A DNA stretch of 38,624 bases, from contig NZ_SLVX01000033.1 of NCBI RefSeq assembly GCF_004341885.1, positions 1 to 38,624 of the forward strand, written 5' to 3'. Made by a program: the position numbers and the translations under genes. The notes under the pieces were generated by a model, which had not been told where the DNA came from, ran no database searches, and saw only the letters and a program-made list of their open reading frames with translations. Shown piece by piece: positions 1 to 8,728 of the stretch. Positions within the stretch are counted from its first letter, which is position 1. Every line of letters starts with the position of its first letter. Origin of the DNA: Shinella granuli (GTDB lineage: Bacteria; Pseudomonadota; Alphaproteobacteria; Rhizobiales; Rhizobiaceae).

Positions 1-95
1 TCGCGCTCCTCATCGGTCCCGACCAGCCGTGGCTCTCCACCACCGGCTTCCTCGACAAGATCGACGAGAACCTCAGGAAGGCCATGGCGGCCTGA
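1..95 (+). CDS. C-terminal end of an unidentified protein (partial)
   Basis: The window opens inside a reading frame (codons from base 3) that gives about 30 residues and stops at TGA 93-95. The visible C-terminus contains LLIGPDQPWLSTT and ends in KAMAA. Codon use is normal for this GC-rich genome, so it is probably the real end of a gene that starts outside the window. The family cannot be recognised from 30 residues. It reads toward the decayed metallo-beta-lactamase remnant that follows. Confidence 0.45.
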   Translation, partial: ALLIGPDQPWLSTTGFLDKIDENLRKAMAA

Positions 96-287
96 AGCAG
101 AGACTGCTGGGCGTCGTCGTCTTCCCAGGTGAGGGTGCGGAGGCGTGGCTGGATTTGCCGAGGGCATCGGCATCCAGCCTCCTGCCGCCGCGCCTTGTGA
201 CTCAGGATCGCACTGGCGAGGATGGGACCCGGTTGGCCTGTGTTCCCGCATCGATTCAGCGCAGATGCAATAACAGTTGTGTGGAGC

Positions 288-571
288 GGCCACGCTGAGC
301 TGCAACGGCTGCACGAGGCGGCCGCCTCCGCGCGCATGTCCGACATCGACACGCTGCCCATTATTCCCGCAGGCAACCGGATTCCCTCGCGCAGGTTCCG
401 CCCGCGGGCGTGACGCCGGAAGCCTACGCGGTCTCACCGGCACTCCTATTCCCCGCAATCCATCGGCCTTTTCGATGAAAAGACGGGGATATTGTTCAGC
501 GGAGACGCGATCCACGAGGGCAGCCTCGTGGATGACCTGCCGGGCTGCGTGCCCCTGTCGGACAAACCCTC
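288..571 (+). pseudogene. Remnant of a metallo-beta-lactamase-fold hydrolase
   Basis: One forward frame (coordinates divisible by 3) carries a recognisable fragment. From 435 it reads SHRHSYSPQSIGLFD and then GILFSGDAIHEG, followed at about 528 by LVDDLPGC. This matches the metallo-beta-lactamase pattern HTPGHSPxSIxLxxxxTGxLFSGD plus the DDLPG segment of the glyoxalase II-like branch. The expected HTPGHS is damaged (SHRHS), which suggests a small internal deletion. An in-frame TGA at 411-413 separates it from a possible upstream piece (about 288-410), and no HxHxDH metal-binding motif is visible. The frame then loses similarity and runs into the LysR 3' end, so the gene is truncated on both sides. 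It fills most of the otherwise gene-free stretch 96-575. Confidence 0.55.
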
Positions 572-575
572 CAAG

Positions 576-1529
576 TCACGTTGCGCCAAGGCTGGGATAT
601 CGTTCCGGCAAGGCAACGGCGTAGCGTTCCGGCCCGATCTCCGTGAAGAAGGCGCGTGCCAGTTCGATGAAGTTGCGCAGGAAGGCGGGTTTTGCGTTTC
701 CGTAGCGATCGGCGACCATCAGACGCGGCGTGGGCAGGATTTCGATCAGCGGGCGGCGCACGAGGCGATCGCTGTCGGGGCTTCCGAGCCCGATGGGGCG
801 CATGTTGAGGATCGACATGCCGAAGCCGGCGGCGACGGCGGCGCGCACCGTGTCGTAGCCGCGCGTGCGAAACGAGATCTGGGGCCTTTGACCTGCAAGA
901 TCGAAGAGCGTCACCAGATATCCCGAGGTCTGCGGCAGATCGAGCAGGACCAGGGGGCGCGTCACCAGCTCGGCAAGGCTGAGGCATTCTTTCCGGGCGA
1001 GGGGATCGTCGGCATGGAGCAAGGCATGTGCCGGCACACGCGCGAGGGTGACCGCATCCGAGGGAAGGCCGGGACCGATGTCATAGGCCACGATCACATC
1101 GACCAGGTTCGATTCGAGCCATGTCAGGAGCTGCGGCTGTTCGCCTTCGAAGAGCTGGATCTCGGTGCCGGTTCCCGCGACGAACCGGTGCAGGAGTTCC
1201 GGCATGAACAGCGCGCCGAAGGGCTCGAAGCAACCGATTTTCAGGACCGGCGGCATCCCCGAGGTGAACCTGTCCATCGTGCGTTCGAATTCCGCTTCGG
1301 CGGCGAGCAGGCGGCGGGCAGAGGCGATGAAGCGTTCGCCGGCCGGCGTGAGCGTGACGCCCTTGCTCGGCCGGCGGTCGAACAGCCGCGAGCCCATCTC
1401 GCCCTCCGCCTGGCCCATGGCGGCCAGGATCGAGGACTGTGCGATCCGGCAAGTGCGCGCCGCAGCCGATATGGAGCCGGTCTCGGCAATGAGCACGAGA
1501 TAACGAAGCTGGCGAAGGGTAAGGTTCAT
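576..1529 (-). CDS. LysR-family transcriptional regulator
   Basis: A 317-residue LysR-type regulator divergent from the amidase/ABC operon. It starts with the typical winged helix-turn-helix (MNLTLRQLRYLVLIAETGS, then AAARTCRIAQSSI and SRLFDRR..GVTLTPAGE) and continues with a periplasmic-binding-protein-like effector domain from about residue 90. The ATG at 1529 was chosen because LysR proteins begin right at this helix; an in-frame ATG at 1568 would add 13 atypical residues. Divergence across about 100 bp is the classic arrangement for a LysR protein that activates its neighbour, so it is inferred to control the amide uptake and hydrolysis genes. The ligand is unknown. The family call is secure; the target is inference. 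Confidence 0.9.
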   Translation of the reverse strand: MNLTLRQLRYLVLIAETGSISAAARTCRIAQSSILAAMGQAEGEMGSRLFDRRPSKGVTLTPAGERFIASARRLLAAEAEFERTMDRFTSGMPPVLKIGCFEPFGALFMPELLHRFVAGTGTEIQLFEGEQPQLLTWLESNLVDVIVAYDIGPGLPSDAVTLARVPAHALLHADDPLARKECLSLAELVTRPLVLLDLPQTSGYLVTLFDLAGQRPQISFRTRGYDTVRAAVAAGFGMSILNMRPIGLGSPDSDRLVRRPLIEILPTPRLMVADRYGNAKPAFLRNFIELARAFFTEIGPERYAVALPERYPSLGAT

Positions 1530-1631
1530 TGTTCTATTCCATGTAGCAAGTAGCATCATATTTTGCATTTTATAGAATTCAATGTTTCGGCCATGCTGTC
1601 TTCACTGGGTTTTCAGGAGGGGAAGACGCCG
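1530..1631. promoter_or_regulatory. Divergent LysR/amidase control region
   Basis: A locally AT-rich stretch between the LysR gene and the amidase, in an otherwise about 65% GC neighbourhood. It contains a short dyad GCATCATATTTTGC (about 1553-1566) and a wider TTCTAT (1532-1537) / ATAGAA (1572-1577) pair. LysR boxes are usually short T-N11-A dyads, so these are candidates only. No -35/-10 pair could be assigned with confidence. Confidence 0.35.
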
Positions 1632-3038
1632 TTGAACAGCCGCCAGTCCGTCTCGCCAATTTCCGACGCTCCGGACCTCTGCCGCATGGACGTGGCTGCC
1701 CTGAACGCAGCCTTCGGGTCCGGCGCGCTCTCACCGGTGGAGGTCGTCCAGGCGGCTCTTGCCCGGGCCGAGGACGTTCAGCAGCGGTTCAATGCCTTCA
1801 CCTTCATCGATCACGCCGGCGCTCTGGCAGCCGCGCGCGCCGCCGAGGCCCGCTGGCGGGCGGATGCGGCGCTCTCGGCCATCGACGGCGTGCCGACGAC
1901 ACTCAAGGATATCGTCCATGTCGAGGGGTGGACGGTGCGCTATGGCAGCCGGGCGACGGATGCCACGCCGATGCTTCAGGATGCGCCGTCCGTTGCCGGC
2001 TTGCGGGCGGCCGGCGCCGTCTTCATCGGCCAGACCACGACGCCGGAATTCGGTTGGAAGGCCGTGACCGACAGCCCGGCCTTCGGCATCACGCGCAATC
2101 CGTGGAATCCCGAATGCACGCCTGGCGGCTCATCCGGCGGTGCGGCCGTTGCCTCCGCCACGGGCGCGGGTGTTCTCCATCTCGGCACGGATGGCGGCGG
2201 ATCGATCCGGGTGCCCGCGGCCTTCACCGGTACCTTCGGCCTGAAGCCGACCTTTGGCCGCGTGCCCGCGGATCCACCAAGCGCCTTCGGTACGGTCGCT
2301 CACATCGGCCCCATGACGCGCAGCCCTGCAGACGCGCGCGCGATGCTGTCTGCCATGGGCGGGCGAAGCCTCCGGGACTGGAGCCAGCCTTGGGGCGCGA
2401 TGCCTTCGCCCGACCCTCGGCCTTTCGATTGGAAGGGGCGGAAAGTCGGCCTCTGGATGACGCCGCCGACGGGTACGCTCAGTCTTGCGATCAAGCGGGT
2501 GATTTCGGATGCCGTCCGGCAAATCGAAGCTGCCGGCGCCACCGTCGAGCCCATTCGGCTGCCGGGCGAAGGCCTGCATGAAATGTTCCATGCGCATTGG
2601 ATGACGGGCGCTGCAAGCCGTCTTGCCCAGATTCCTCAAGAGGCGCGAAGAGACCTGGATCCCGGTTTCGTCGAGGCTGCGGCGGAGGGGAACCGGTTCA
2701 GTCTGCGCGGCTACATCTCCGCCCAGCAGGCGCGCGCCCGCTTCGGCGCAGCGATGGACCAGCTGCTTGCCGACTACGATCTTTTGCTGTCCCCGGCCAC
2801 CGCCTGCCTGCCCTTTGCGGCCGGACGGGAGGTCCCCGAAGGCTCCGGCCTGTCGCGCTGGACCGAGTGGGCGGGTTTCAGCTATCCGATCAACCTGTCG
2901 CAGCAACCGGCCTGCACCCTGTTCTGCGGATTGGCGGAAGGACTGCCGGTCGGCCTTCAGATCGTCGGCCCACGCGGCGCGGACGGCTTCGTGCTCGACG
3001 CCGCCGAGGCGGCCACCAGCCTGTTGGGAGGGCCGTGA
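1632..3038 (+). CDS. Amidase-signature family amidase (first of two)
   Basis: A cytoplasmic amidase of the amidase-signature family, which hydrolyses amides to acid and ammonia. From a TTG start at 1632 the triad is visible: Lys92 (in TTLKDIV), cis-Ser167 (in GGSSGG) and nucleophile Ser191 (in DGGGSIRVPA). The Ser-Ser spacing of 24 is the same as in malonamidase E2. The start was placed at TTG because AGGAGGGG lies 9 bases upstream (1615-1622), whereas in-frame ATGs at 1563 and 1593 lack a comparable site and would add 13-23 residues of atypical N-terminus. The length of 468 aa is normal. It is first in the operon and its TGA overlaps the next ATG. The substrate is unknown; an amide delivered by the downstream transporter is the natural inference. 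Confidence 0.88.
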   Translation: MNSRQSVSPISDAPDLCRMDVAALNAAFGSGALSPVEVVQAALARAEDVQQRFNAFTFIDHAGALAAARAAEARWRADAALSAIDGVPTTLKDIVHVEGWTVRYGSRATDATPMLQDAPSVAGLRAAGAVFIGQTTTPEFGWKAVTDSPAFGITRNPWNPECTPGGSSGGAAVASATGAGVLHLGTDGGGSIRVPAAFTGTFGLKPTFGRVPADPPSAFGTVAHIGPMTRSPADARAMLSAMGGRSLRDWSQPWGAMPSPDPRPFDWKGRKVGLWMTPPTGTLSLAIKRVISDAVRQIEAAGATVEPIRLPGEGLHEMFHAHWMTGAASRLAQIPQEARRDLDPGFVEAAAEGNRFSLRGYISAQQARARFGAAMDQLLADYDLLLSPATACLPFAAGREVPEGSGLSRWTEWAGFSYPINLSQQPACTLFCGLAEGLPVGLQIVGPRGADGFVLDAAEAATSLLGGP

Positions 3039-3886
3039 TGCCGGACATCGTCTCCCTTTGCCTCAACGCGCTGACGCTGATGAGCATCCTGATGCTCGTC
3101 GCGCTGGGCCTTGCCATCATCTACGGCCTGATGGGCATCATCAATCTCAGCCACGGCGAGTTCGTGACCATCGGCGCCTATACGCTGTTCACGGTGCAGG
3201 CGGCGGGCGGCTCGTTCTGGCTGGCGCTCGTCGTCGCGCCGGTCGTCGGCTATCTTCTCGGCACGGTGCTTGAGATAGCGGTGATCCGGCGCCTCTACGA
3301 CAGGCCCATTTCCACCATTCTCGCCACCTGGGGCCTCAGCCTCATCCTGCAGCAGGCGATCATCCTGACCTATGGCGCCGCACCGCGGCCGGTGACGGCG
3401 CCGTTCGAGGCTTCCGTCCAGGTGTTCGGCATCACCTATCCGGCTTACCGGCTCTTCCTGATCGTCTTCGCCTTCGCCGTCATGGCGGCCTGCGTTCTGG
3501 TTTTCCGCAAGTCGCCGTTCGGGCTCGATGTCCGGGCGGTGATCCAGAATGCGGGCATGGCGCGGGCACTCGGCGTGAATGCCGAAAGGGTCTATCGCCG
3601 GGCCTTTGCCAGCGGTGCGGCGCTCGCCGCCCTTGCCGGTGTTCTCATCGCCCCGCTCGTCGCCGTGACGGCGCTGATGGGCGTCAACTATCTGGCCCGG
3701 TCCTTCTTCGTCGTGCTGGTCGGCGGCGCAGGCTCCATTCCCGGGGTGATCGCTGGATCCGCTTTCGTGGGCGGGCTGGAGTCGCTGCTCTCCACCACCG
3801 TGCCGATCACCGTGGCGCAGGCCAGCGTGTTGATCCTCGCGGTGGTCATCGTGCGGTTCCGCCCGCAGGGGCTGGTGCCGGCATGA
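3038..3886 (+). CDS. ABC transporter permease, LivH/UrtB type
   Basis: A 282-residue inner-membrane permease of the branched-chain amino acid/urea/amide (HAAT) class. The family hallmark GLMGIINLSHGEFVTIGAY is present near residues 27-45, with hydrophobic segments throughout and a C-terminal RFRPQGLVPA as in LivH. Unlike the UrtB encoded later in the window, it lacks the long periplasmic N-terminal extension. TGATG coupling with the amidase upstream and ATGA coupling with the next permease indicate translation as one operon. The closest assignment is an amide or urea-like importer, because two amidases flank it and its binding protein resembles AmiC/UrtA; amino acid import cannot be excluded. 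Confidence 0.87.
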   Translation: MPDIVSLCLNALTLMSILMLVALGLAIIYGLMGIINLSHGEFVTIGAYTLFTVQAAGGSFWLALVVAPVVGYLLGTVLEIAVIRRLYDRPISTILATWGLSLILQQAIILTYGAAPRPVTAPFEASVQVFGITYPAYRLFLIVFAFAVMAACVLVFRKSPFGLDVRAVIQNAGMARALGVNAERVYRRAFASGAALAALAGVLIAPLVAVTALMGVNYLARSFFVVLVGGAGSIPGVIAGSAFVGGLESLLSTTVPITVAQASVLILAVVIVRFRPQGLVPA

Positions 3887-4863
3887 CGCAGCGGGACAAG
3901 ACCTGGCTTTTCATCACCCTCGCCATCATGATGGCGCTCACCCTCTATCCGGCCTTCGGCTCCTTCTCCGGCATTTCGGGCCTGCGCGACATCCTGCTTT
4001 TCGCGCTCTTCGCCGTCTCGCTCGATCTCTTCTGGGGCCGCACCGGCATCCTTTCCTTCGGCCACGCCACCTTCTTCGGTGCGGGAGCCTATGGCATGGC
4101 GGTGATGACGATCCATCTGGCGCCGGGCGCTGCCTGGAGTAGCCTTGCGGGGCTTGCCTTCGGCGTCGGCCTTGCCGGCGTGATCGCGCTGGCTGTCGGC
4201 TACTTCGTCATCTTCGGCGGCGTGCGCGGCGCCTATTTCACCATCGTCACTCTCGCCCTGACCCTGATTGCCCAGCAGATCGCCATCGGCTGGTCTTCCG
4301 TCACCGGCGGTGATGCGGGCCTGATCGGCGTTCCGCCGCTCACTCTCGGCATCCCGATCACCGGCAAGCTCTTCTACTATGTCGTGGTGGGCCTGCTGTT
4401 CGCCGTCGTGCTGGCACTCTGGGCTGGCCTTCGCGGCCAGCGGGGCCTCGTCCTTCGCGCCATCGAAGACGATGAACGCAAGGCGCAGACGCTCGGTTAC
4501 AACACGCCGCTGCATCTGCTCGCCGTCTTCGTGCTTTCGGGCCTGATCGCCGGGCTTGCCGGGGCACTCTACGTCACCGGAACGGGTTTCGTCGCACCGG
4601 ACATGATTGCGCTTCTGCTTTCGACCGAGGTCATCATGTGGGTGGCGGTCGGCGGGCGCGGCTCGCTCATCGGCGCGGTCGTCGGCACGATGATCGTCTG
4701 GCGGTTGCAGCAGGAGGTTTCCACCCTCAGCGCCTCGGCCTGGCCGCTGTTCATCGGCGCCTTCTTCCTCGCGATGGTGTTCTTCTTTCCCGATGGCCTG
4801 CCGGCCGCCGCCCAGAAACTCTGGGCGCGCGGGAAAGGCATGAAGGAAGGGAGGACGGCATGA
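3883..4863 (+). CDS. ABC transporter permease, LivM/UrtC type
   Basis: A 326-residue second permease of the same importer. LivM features are GRTGILSFGHATFFGAGAYG at about residues 49-68, which is the counterpart of the LivH signature, an EDDERKAQTLGYN cytoplasmic coupling loop and the C-terminal GGRGSLIGAVVG segment. It starts within the ATGA that ends the previous gene and its own end overlaps the ATPase start in the same way. LivH and LivM proteins form the transmembrane heterodimer of this ABC class. Confidence 0.87.
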   Translation: MTQRDKTWLFITLAIMMALTLYPAFGSFSGISGLRDILLFALFAVSLDLFWGRTGILSFGHATFFGAGAYGMAVMTIHLAPGAAWSSLAGLAFGVGLAGVIALAVGYFVIFGGVRGAYFTIVTLALTLIAQQIAIGWSSVTGGDAGLIGVPPLTLGIPITGKLFYYVVVGLLFAVVLALWAGLRGQRGLVLRAIEDDERKAQTLGYNTPLHLLAVFVLSGLIAGLAGALYVTGTGFVAPDMIALLLSTEVIMWVAVGGRGSLIGAVVGTMIVWRLQQEVSTLSASAWPLFIGAFFLAMVFFFPDGLPAAAQKLWARGKGMKEGRTA

Positions 4864-5549
4864 CGGGCGGCGGCGACCTGCGCACGGAAGGCCTCGGCCG
4901 CCGCTTCGGCGGGCTGGTCGCGGTCGAGGATGTCAGCGTGACCTTTGCGGCGGGGGGCGTCTCCTGCGTGATCGGGCCGAACGGCGCCGGCAAGTCCACG
5001 CTGCTCAACATGATCTGCGGTGCGATCGCGCCGAGTTCCGGCCGCATCCTCTTCGACGGCAAGCCGATCAACGGCCTCTCGCGCCATGCGATCGCCCGCG
5101 CCGGCATAGCCCGCAAGTTCCAGGTCCCCTCGGTTTTCGGTTCGTTGACGGTCGCGGAAAACCTCGCGGTGGCAGGCGGCGGCGACACGGAAGAAGTGAT
5201 GGCGCTTACCGGGCTTTCCGGTGAACGCGATACCCGCGCCGATGTGCTGGCCCACGGAAAGAAGCAATGGCTGGAAATCGCCATGGGGCTGATCCGCAAG
5301 CCGCGCCTCCTTCTGCTCGACGAGCCGACGGCGGGCCTGTCGCCGGAAGAAACCCAGGCCGTGGCCGAACTCCTCCTGTCGCTGCGCGGTGCATGCACGG
5401 TGGTGGTGATCGACCATGACATGCATTTCGTGCGCGCGCTCTCCGCCCGCACTGTGGTGATGCATCAGGGCCGGCTCGTCGCGGAAGGCGATTTCGCCTC
5501 AATCGAGCGCGACCCGATGGTGCGCGACATCTATCTGGGGCGGGCGTGA
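4860..5549 (+). CDS. ABC transporter ATP-binding protein, LivG/UrtD type
   Basis: A 229-residue cytoplasmic ATPase. Walker A is GPNGAGKST (about residues 39-47), Walker B is LLLLDEPTAG, and the H-loop lies in VVVIDHDM. The signature loop reads LAHGKKQWLEIAMG instead of LSGGQ. This HG(E/Q/K)KQWLEI variant is typical of UrtD-type subunits of urea/amide transporters rather than amino acid LivG, and so supports an amide-like substrate. Somewhat shorter than UrtD in this window (254 aa), mainly in the region before the signature loop. Start codon ATG 4860 overlaps the preceding stop. Confidence 0.88.
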   Translation: MTGGGDLRTEGLGRRFGGLVAVEDVSVTFAAGGVSCVIGPNGAGKSTLLNMICGAIAPSSGRILFDGKPINGLSRHAIARAGIARKFQVPSVFGSLTVAENLAVAGGGDTEEVMALTGLSGERDTRADVLAHGKKQWLEIAMGLIRKPRLLLLDEPTAGLSPEETQAVAELLLSLRGACTVVVIDHDMHFVRALSARTVVMHQGRLVAEGDFASIERDPMVRDIYLGRA

Positions 5550-6244
5550 TGCTGGATGTGAACGATCTGCGCGCAGGTTACGGCAGCACGGAAGTCCTGC
5601 AGGGCGTCACCCTGTCGGTTCGAAAGGGCGAGGTCGTGTCGATCCTCGGCCGCAACGGCGTCGGCAAGACGACGCTGATGAAGGCGCTGATCGGCCTCAA
5701 CCGGCCGTGGGGCGGACAGGTTGCGCTGAACGGCAAGGCGGTCGCCGGCCTCGCGCCGGAAAGGATCGCCCGCTCGGGCCTGGCCTATGTGCCGCAGGGC
5801 CGAGGCATCTTCCACAAGCTTTCCGTGCTGGAAAACCTGACGATGGGCACGCGCGCCCGCCGCGATGGCAGCACGACGGTTCCCGCCGAGATCTTCGAGA
5901 TGTTCCCGATCCTCGCCGAACGCCGCAACCAGCTAGGCGGCACGCTCTCGGGCGGCCAGCAGCAGCAGTTGGCGCTCGGCCGGGCGCTCGCTTCGGCCCC
6001 CGATTTCCTGCTGCTGGACGAACCGTCCGAAGGCATCCAGCCGAATATCGTGCAGATGATCGGCGACATCCTGCGCAGGCTCGCGGCTGAAAAGGGCCTC
6101 GGCGTGCTCCTGGTCGAGCAGAACCTCGACCTCGGCCTCTCGGCGGCCGACCGGGTGCTGTTCATGGAGAAGGGACGCATCGTCCACGAAAGCACGCCTC
6201 GGACTCTCGAAGAGGAGACGCTTCACCGATACCTGGCCATCTGA
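5549..6244 (+). CDS. ABC transporter ATP-binding protein, LivF/UrtE type
   Basis: A 231-residue second ATPase. It has Walker A GRNGVGKTT, Q-loop YVPQGRGIF, signature LSGGQQQQLALGRAL, Walker B FLLLDEPSEGIQPNI and switch region LLVEQNLDL. The SEGIQPNI segment follows the LivF/UrtE pattern. ATG 5549 forms TGATG with the upstream stop; a GTG at 5546 is an alternative start one codon earlier. It would pair with the LivG-type ATPase as a nucleotide-binding heterodimer. Confidence 0.88.
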   Translation: MLDVNDLRAGYGSTEVLQGVTLSVRKGEVVSILGRNGVGKTTLMKALIGLNRPWGGQVALNGKAVAGLAPERIARSGLAYVPQGRGIFHKLSVLENLTMGTRARRDGSTTVPAEIFEMFPILAERRNQLGGTLSGGQQQQLALGRALASAPDFLLLDEPSEGIQPNIVQMIGDILRRLAAEKGLGVLLVEQNLDLGLSAADRVLFMEKGRIVHESTPRTLEEETLHRYLAI

Positions 6245-6296
6245 AGACGCCCGGATGGCCGGGATTGCATCAAGGCGAACCAAAAGGGGAACTGAA

Positions 6297-7463
6297 ATGA
6301 CGCTTATCACCCGCCGCCGCACGCTCCAGGGCCTTGCCGGCATCGCCGCCGTCTCGGCGCTCGGCGCGCCGTCCATCCTGCGCGCCGCCGACACGATCAA
6401 GCTCGGCTTCCTGTCGGGCCTCACCGGCCTTGAGACCATTCTCGGAGAAACGCAGCTCCACTGCTTCGAGCTGGCCGTCGAGGAACTGAACGCCGCCAAC
6501 GGCATCGGTGGCCGCAAGATCGAATATGTCGTGGAGGACGACCAGACCACCACGCGCGGCGCCATCGAAAAGGCGCGCAAGCTGGTGTTCGAGGATGAAG
6601 TCGTCGCGACCATGGGCATGATCGCATCCCTGGAGCATGTCGCCGCCCGTTCCGTCACCAGCCCGGCGAACCATATCCTGATGTACTCGACCTATTACGA
6701 GGGCGGGGTCTGCGAGAAGAGCTTCTTCTCGACCGGCCAGGTGCCCAACCAGCAGATCGTGCCGTCGCTTGGCTGGCTGACGAAGAACACCGGCAAGACG
6801 GTCTATGTCATCGGCTCCGATTACATCTGGCCGCGCAATTCGACGGAAGTCATTAGGACGGAGATCGAAAAGCTCGGCGGCAAGCTGCTCGGCGCAGAAT
6901 TCGCTCCGTTCGGCACGCAGGACTTCGCGCCGATCTTCGACCGCGCGCGGGCGGCCAATCCCGATTTCATCTGGATGATGGTGGCAGGGGCCGATGTCAT
7001 CACGGCGCTGAAGCAGTACCAGTCCTTCGGCTTCAAGCAGCAGCTTTTCTCGAATGCGCTCGACGAGCTGTTCTCCTTCGCCCATCCGGAGCTGACGGCC
7101 GGCACGCTTTCCAACCAGGCCTATTTCATGAAGCTGGACACGCCGCGCAACAAGGTCTTCACGGAAGCCTTCGCCAGGAAATACGGCGCCGATAAACCGA
7201 TCAATGCCATTGGCGAGGCAGCCTATGACGGCGTCTATCTCTATGCCGCCGCCGTGGAGAAGGCTGGATCGACCGACAGCGACGCGGTCATCAAGGCGCT
7301 GCGCGAGGTCGAGTTCGAGGCGCCGCAGGGCAACGTGAACTTCGCCGCAAACAACTGCCTGCGTGCCAACTCCATTCTTGCCCGCGGCACACCGGACGGC
7401 CATTGGGAAACCGTCGAGAATTTCGGCCAGATCGACCCGGACGTGCCCGGATGCACCCTCTGA
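6297..7463 (+). CDS. Periplasmic amide/urea-type binding protein with Tat-like signal
   Basis: A 388-residue type I periplasmic binding protein for the preceding ABC importer. The N-terminus ITRRRTLQGLAGIAAVS followed by a hydrophobic run and ILRAAD is a twin-arginine-type signal. After it comes KLGFLSGLTGLETILGE, then YYEGG and GQVPNQQ, matching the Glu/Asn pattern seen in AmiC and UrtA (YEG...APNQ). The ATG at 6297 has AAAAGGGG upstream. A longer frame from 6255 would add 14 residues before the signal and is less likely. The C-terminus has two Cys (NNCL, PGCTL) that could form a disulfide, as in UrtA. It overlaps the downstream amidase by 13 bp. Ligand class (short amide or urea derivative) is inferred. 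Confidence 0.86.
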   Translation: MTLITRRRTLQGLAGIAAVSALGAPSILRAADTIKLGFLSGLTGLETILGETQLHCFELAVEELNAANGIGGRKIEYVVEDDQTTTRGAIEKARKLVFEDEVVATMGMIASLEHVAARSVTSPANHILMYSTYYEGGVCEKSFFSTGQVPNQQIVPSLGWLTKNTGKTVYVIGSDYIWPRNSTEVIRTEIEKLGGKLLGAEFAPFGTQDFAPIFDRARAANPDFIWMMVAGADVITALKQYQSFGFKQQLFSNALDELFSFAHPELTAGTLSNQAYFMKLDTPRNKVFTEAFARKYGADKPINAIGEAAYDGVYLYAAAVEKAGSTDSDAVIKALREVEFEAPQGNVNFAANNCLRANSILARGTPDGHWETVENFGQIDPDVPGCTL

Positions 7464-8728
7464 ACGGCATCCTCACCTCGGCGAAGGCCGCCCGCGCCGC
7501 CTTTCTCTCCGGCGCGGCGAGTGCCGAGGAGATCACCCGGGCGATGCTGGCGGGCATCGTCCGGGAGAATCCCCGGCTCAACGCCTATCGCGAGGTCCTG
7601 GAGGCCACGGCGCTCGCCGAAGCCCGCGCCGCCGATGCCACCCGGGCGGCAGGCCGCGATCCCGGCCCGCTCGCCGGGCTCTGCGTGGCCGTGAAGGAAA
7701 ACATCGATACGGTGCCGGCGCATGCAAGCGCCGGCATGCGCTTCCTGCGGGATCGAAGGGCGACGGAAGATGGCTGGATCACCGCGCGGCTGCGCGCGCT
7801 GGGTGCGACGATCGTCGGCACGACGGTCAGCGACCCCGGCGCCTTCGGGGTGCGGACCGCCGAAGTGACGCATCCGGCGGACGCCACGCTTTCCGTCGGC
7901 GGCTCGTCGGGCGGTTCCGGTGCGGCGCTGGCGGCCGGGCTCTGCCATGCGGCGATCGGCACCGATACCGGTGGCTCGATCCGCATCCCCGCGGCGCTAT
8001 GTGGAGTTGCGGGGCTGAAACCGAGCTTCGGACAGTGGTCTCTGGCGGGCGTCTGGCCCCTCGTTCCCTCGCTCGATCATGTCGGCCCCATGGCGCGCAC
8101 GCGCGAAGACCTGGCGCTGGTCAACAACGCGCTCGTTCCGCCCGGACAGCCTCGCTCCGCAGCAAGACGTGTCGTCTTCGATCCGGATTGGATCGCGGAA
8201 TGCGATGGAGAAGTGCAGGCCGCTTTTGCAGGGGCGCTTGGAAGGCTGGAGCGTGCTGGTCTCACGCTGTCTGAAGCCCGCTTGCCTGCCCTCGACCGGG
8301 TGAGCGGCGTTCACAGCACGATCTTCTGCGTTGAGACGGCTGCGTTCTACCGCAGTTTCGTCGCGTCCGGTGCCGAATTGCCGAGAGAGGGGCAGGGAGC
8401 CATCGCTCATGGGGAATCGATCGCCATGCCGGCCTATCTGGACGCTTGCCGCGACCGCCAGCAGATGCGGTCGGCGGTCGATGCGATCCTTGAGGAGGGC
8501 ACCCTGATCCTGAGCCCCACGACCGCGATTGCCAGGGCACCGAAAGCCGCTCAAAGACTGAAGATCGGCGGAAAGGAACGGGATTTCACCTATGGGCTGG
8601 TCCGGTTGACATGCCTCTTCGACCATACGGGCCATCCCGCGGCTGCCTTGCCGGTGGAGAGAGGCAGCGTTCAGGTTGTCGCGGCAAGGGGCGATGAACA
8701 CGCAATCCTGGCGCTGCCGCTGATGTAG
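7451..8728 (+). CDS. Amidase-signature family amidase (second)
   Basis: A 425-residue cytoplasmic amidase-signature hydrolase that closes the amide operon. The general base lies in AVKENIDT (Lys), cis-Ser in GGSSGG and the nucleophile in DTGGSIRIPAA. LKPSFGQWSLAGVWPLVPS follows as in family members. It is shorter than the first amidase and diverged from it, so it is not a recent tandem copy. Its ATG at 7451 lies inside the end of the binding-protein gene, which implies translational coupling. Two amidases for one importer suggest either a substrate with two amide bonds or two sequential hydrolyses (for example biuret- or allophanate-like), but nothing in the sequence fixes the substrate. Confidence 0.87.
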   Translation: MHPLNGILTSAKAARAAFLSGAASAEEITRAMLAGIVRENPRLNAYREVLEATALAEARAADATRAAGRDPGPLAGLCVAVKENIDTVPAHASAGMRFLRDRRATEDGWITARLRALGATIVGTTVSDPGAFGVRTAEVTHPADATLSVGGSSGGSGAALAAGLCHAAIGTDTGGSIRIPAALCGVAGLKPSFGQWSLAGVWPLVPSLDHVGPMARTREDLALVNNALVPPGQPRSAARRVVFDPDWIAECDGEVQAAFAGALGRLERAGLTLSEARLPALDRVSGVHSTIFCVETAAFYRSFVASGAELPREGQGAIAHGESIAMPAYLDACRDRQQMRSAVDAILEEGTLILSPTTAIARAPKAAQRLKIGGKERDFTYGLVRLTCLFDHTGHPAAALPVERGSVQVVAARGDEHAILALPLM

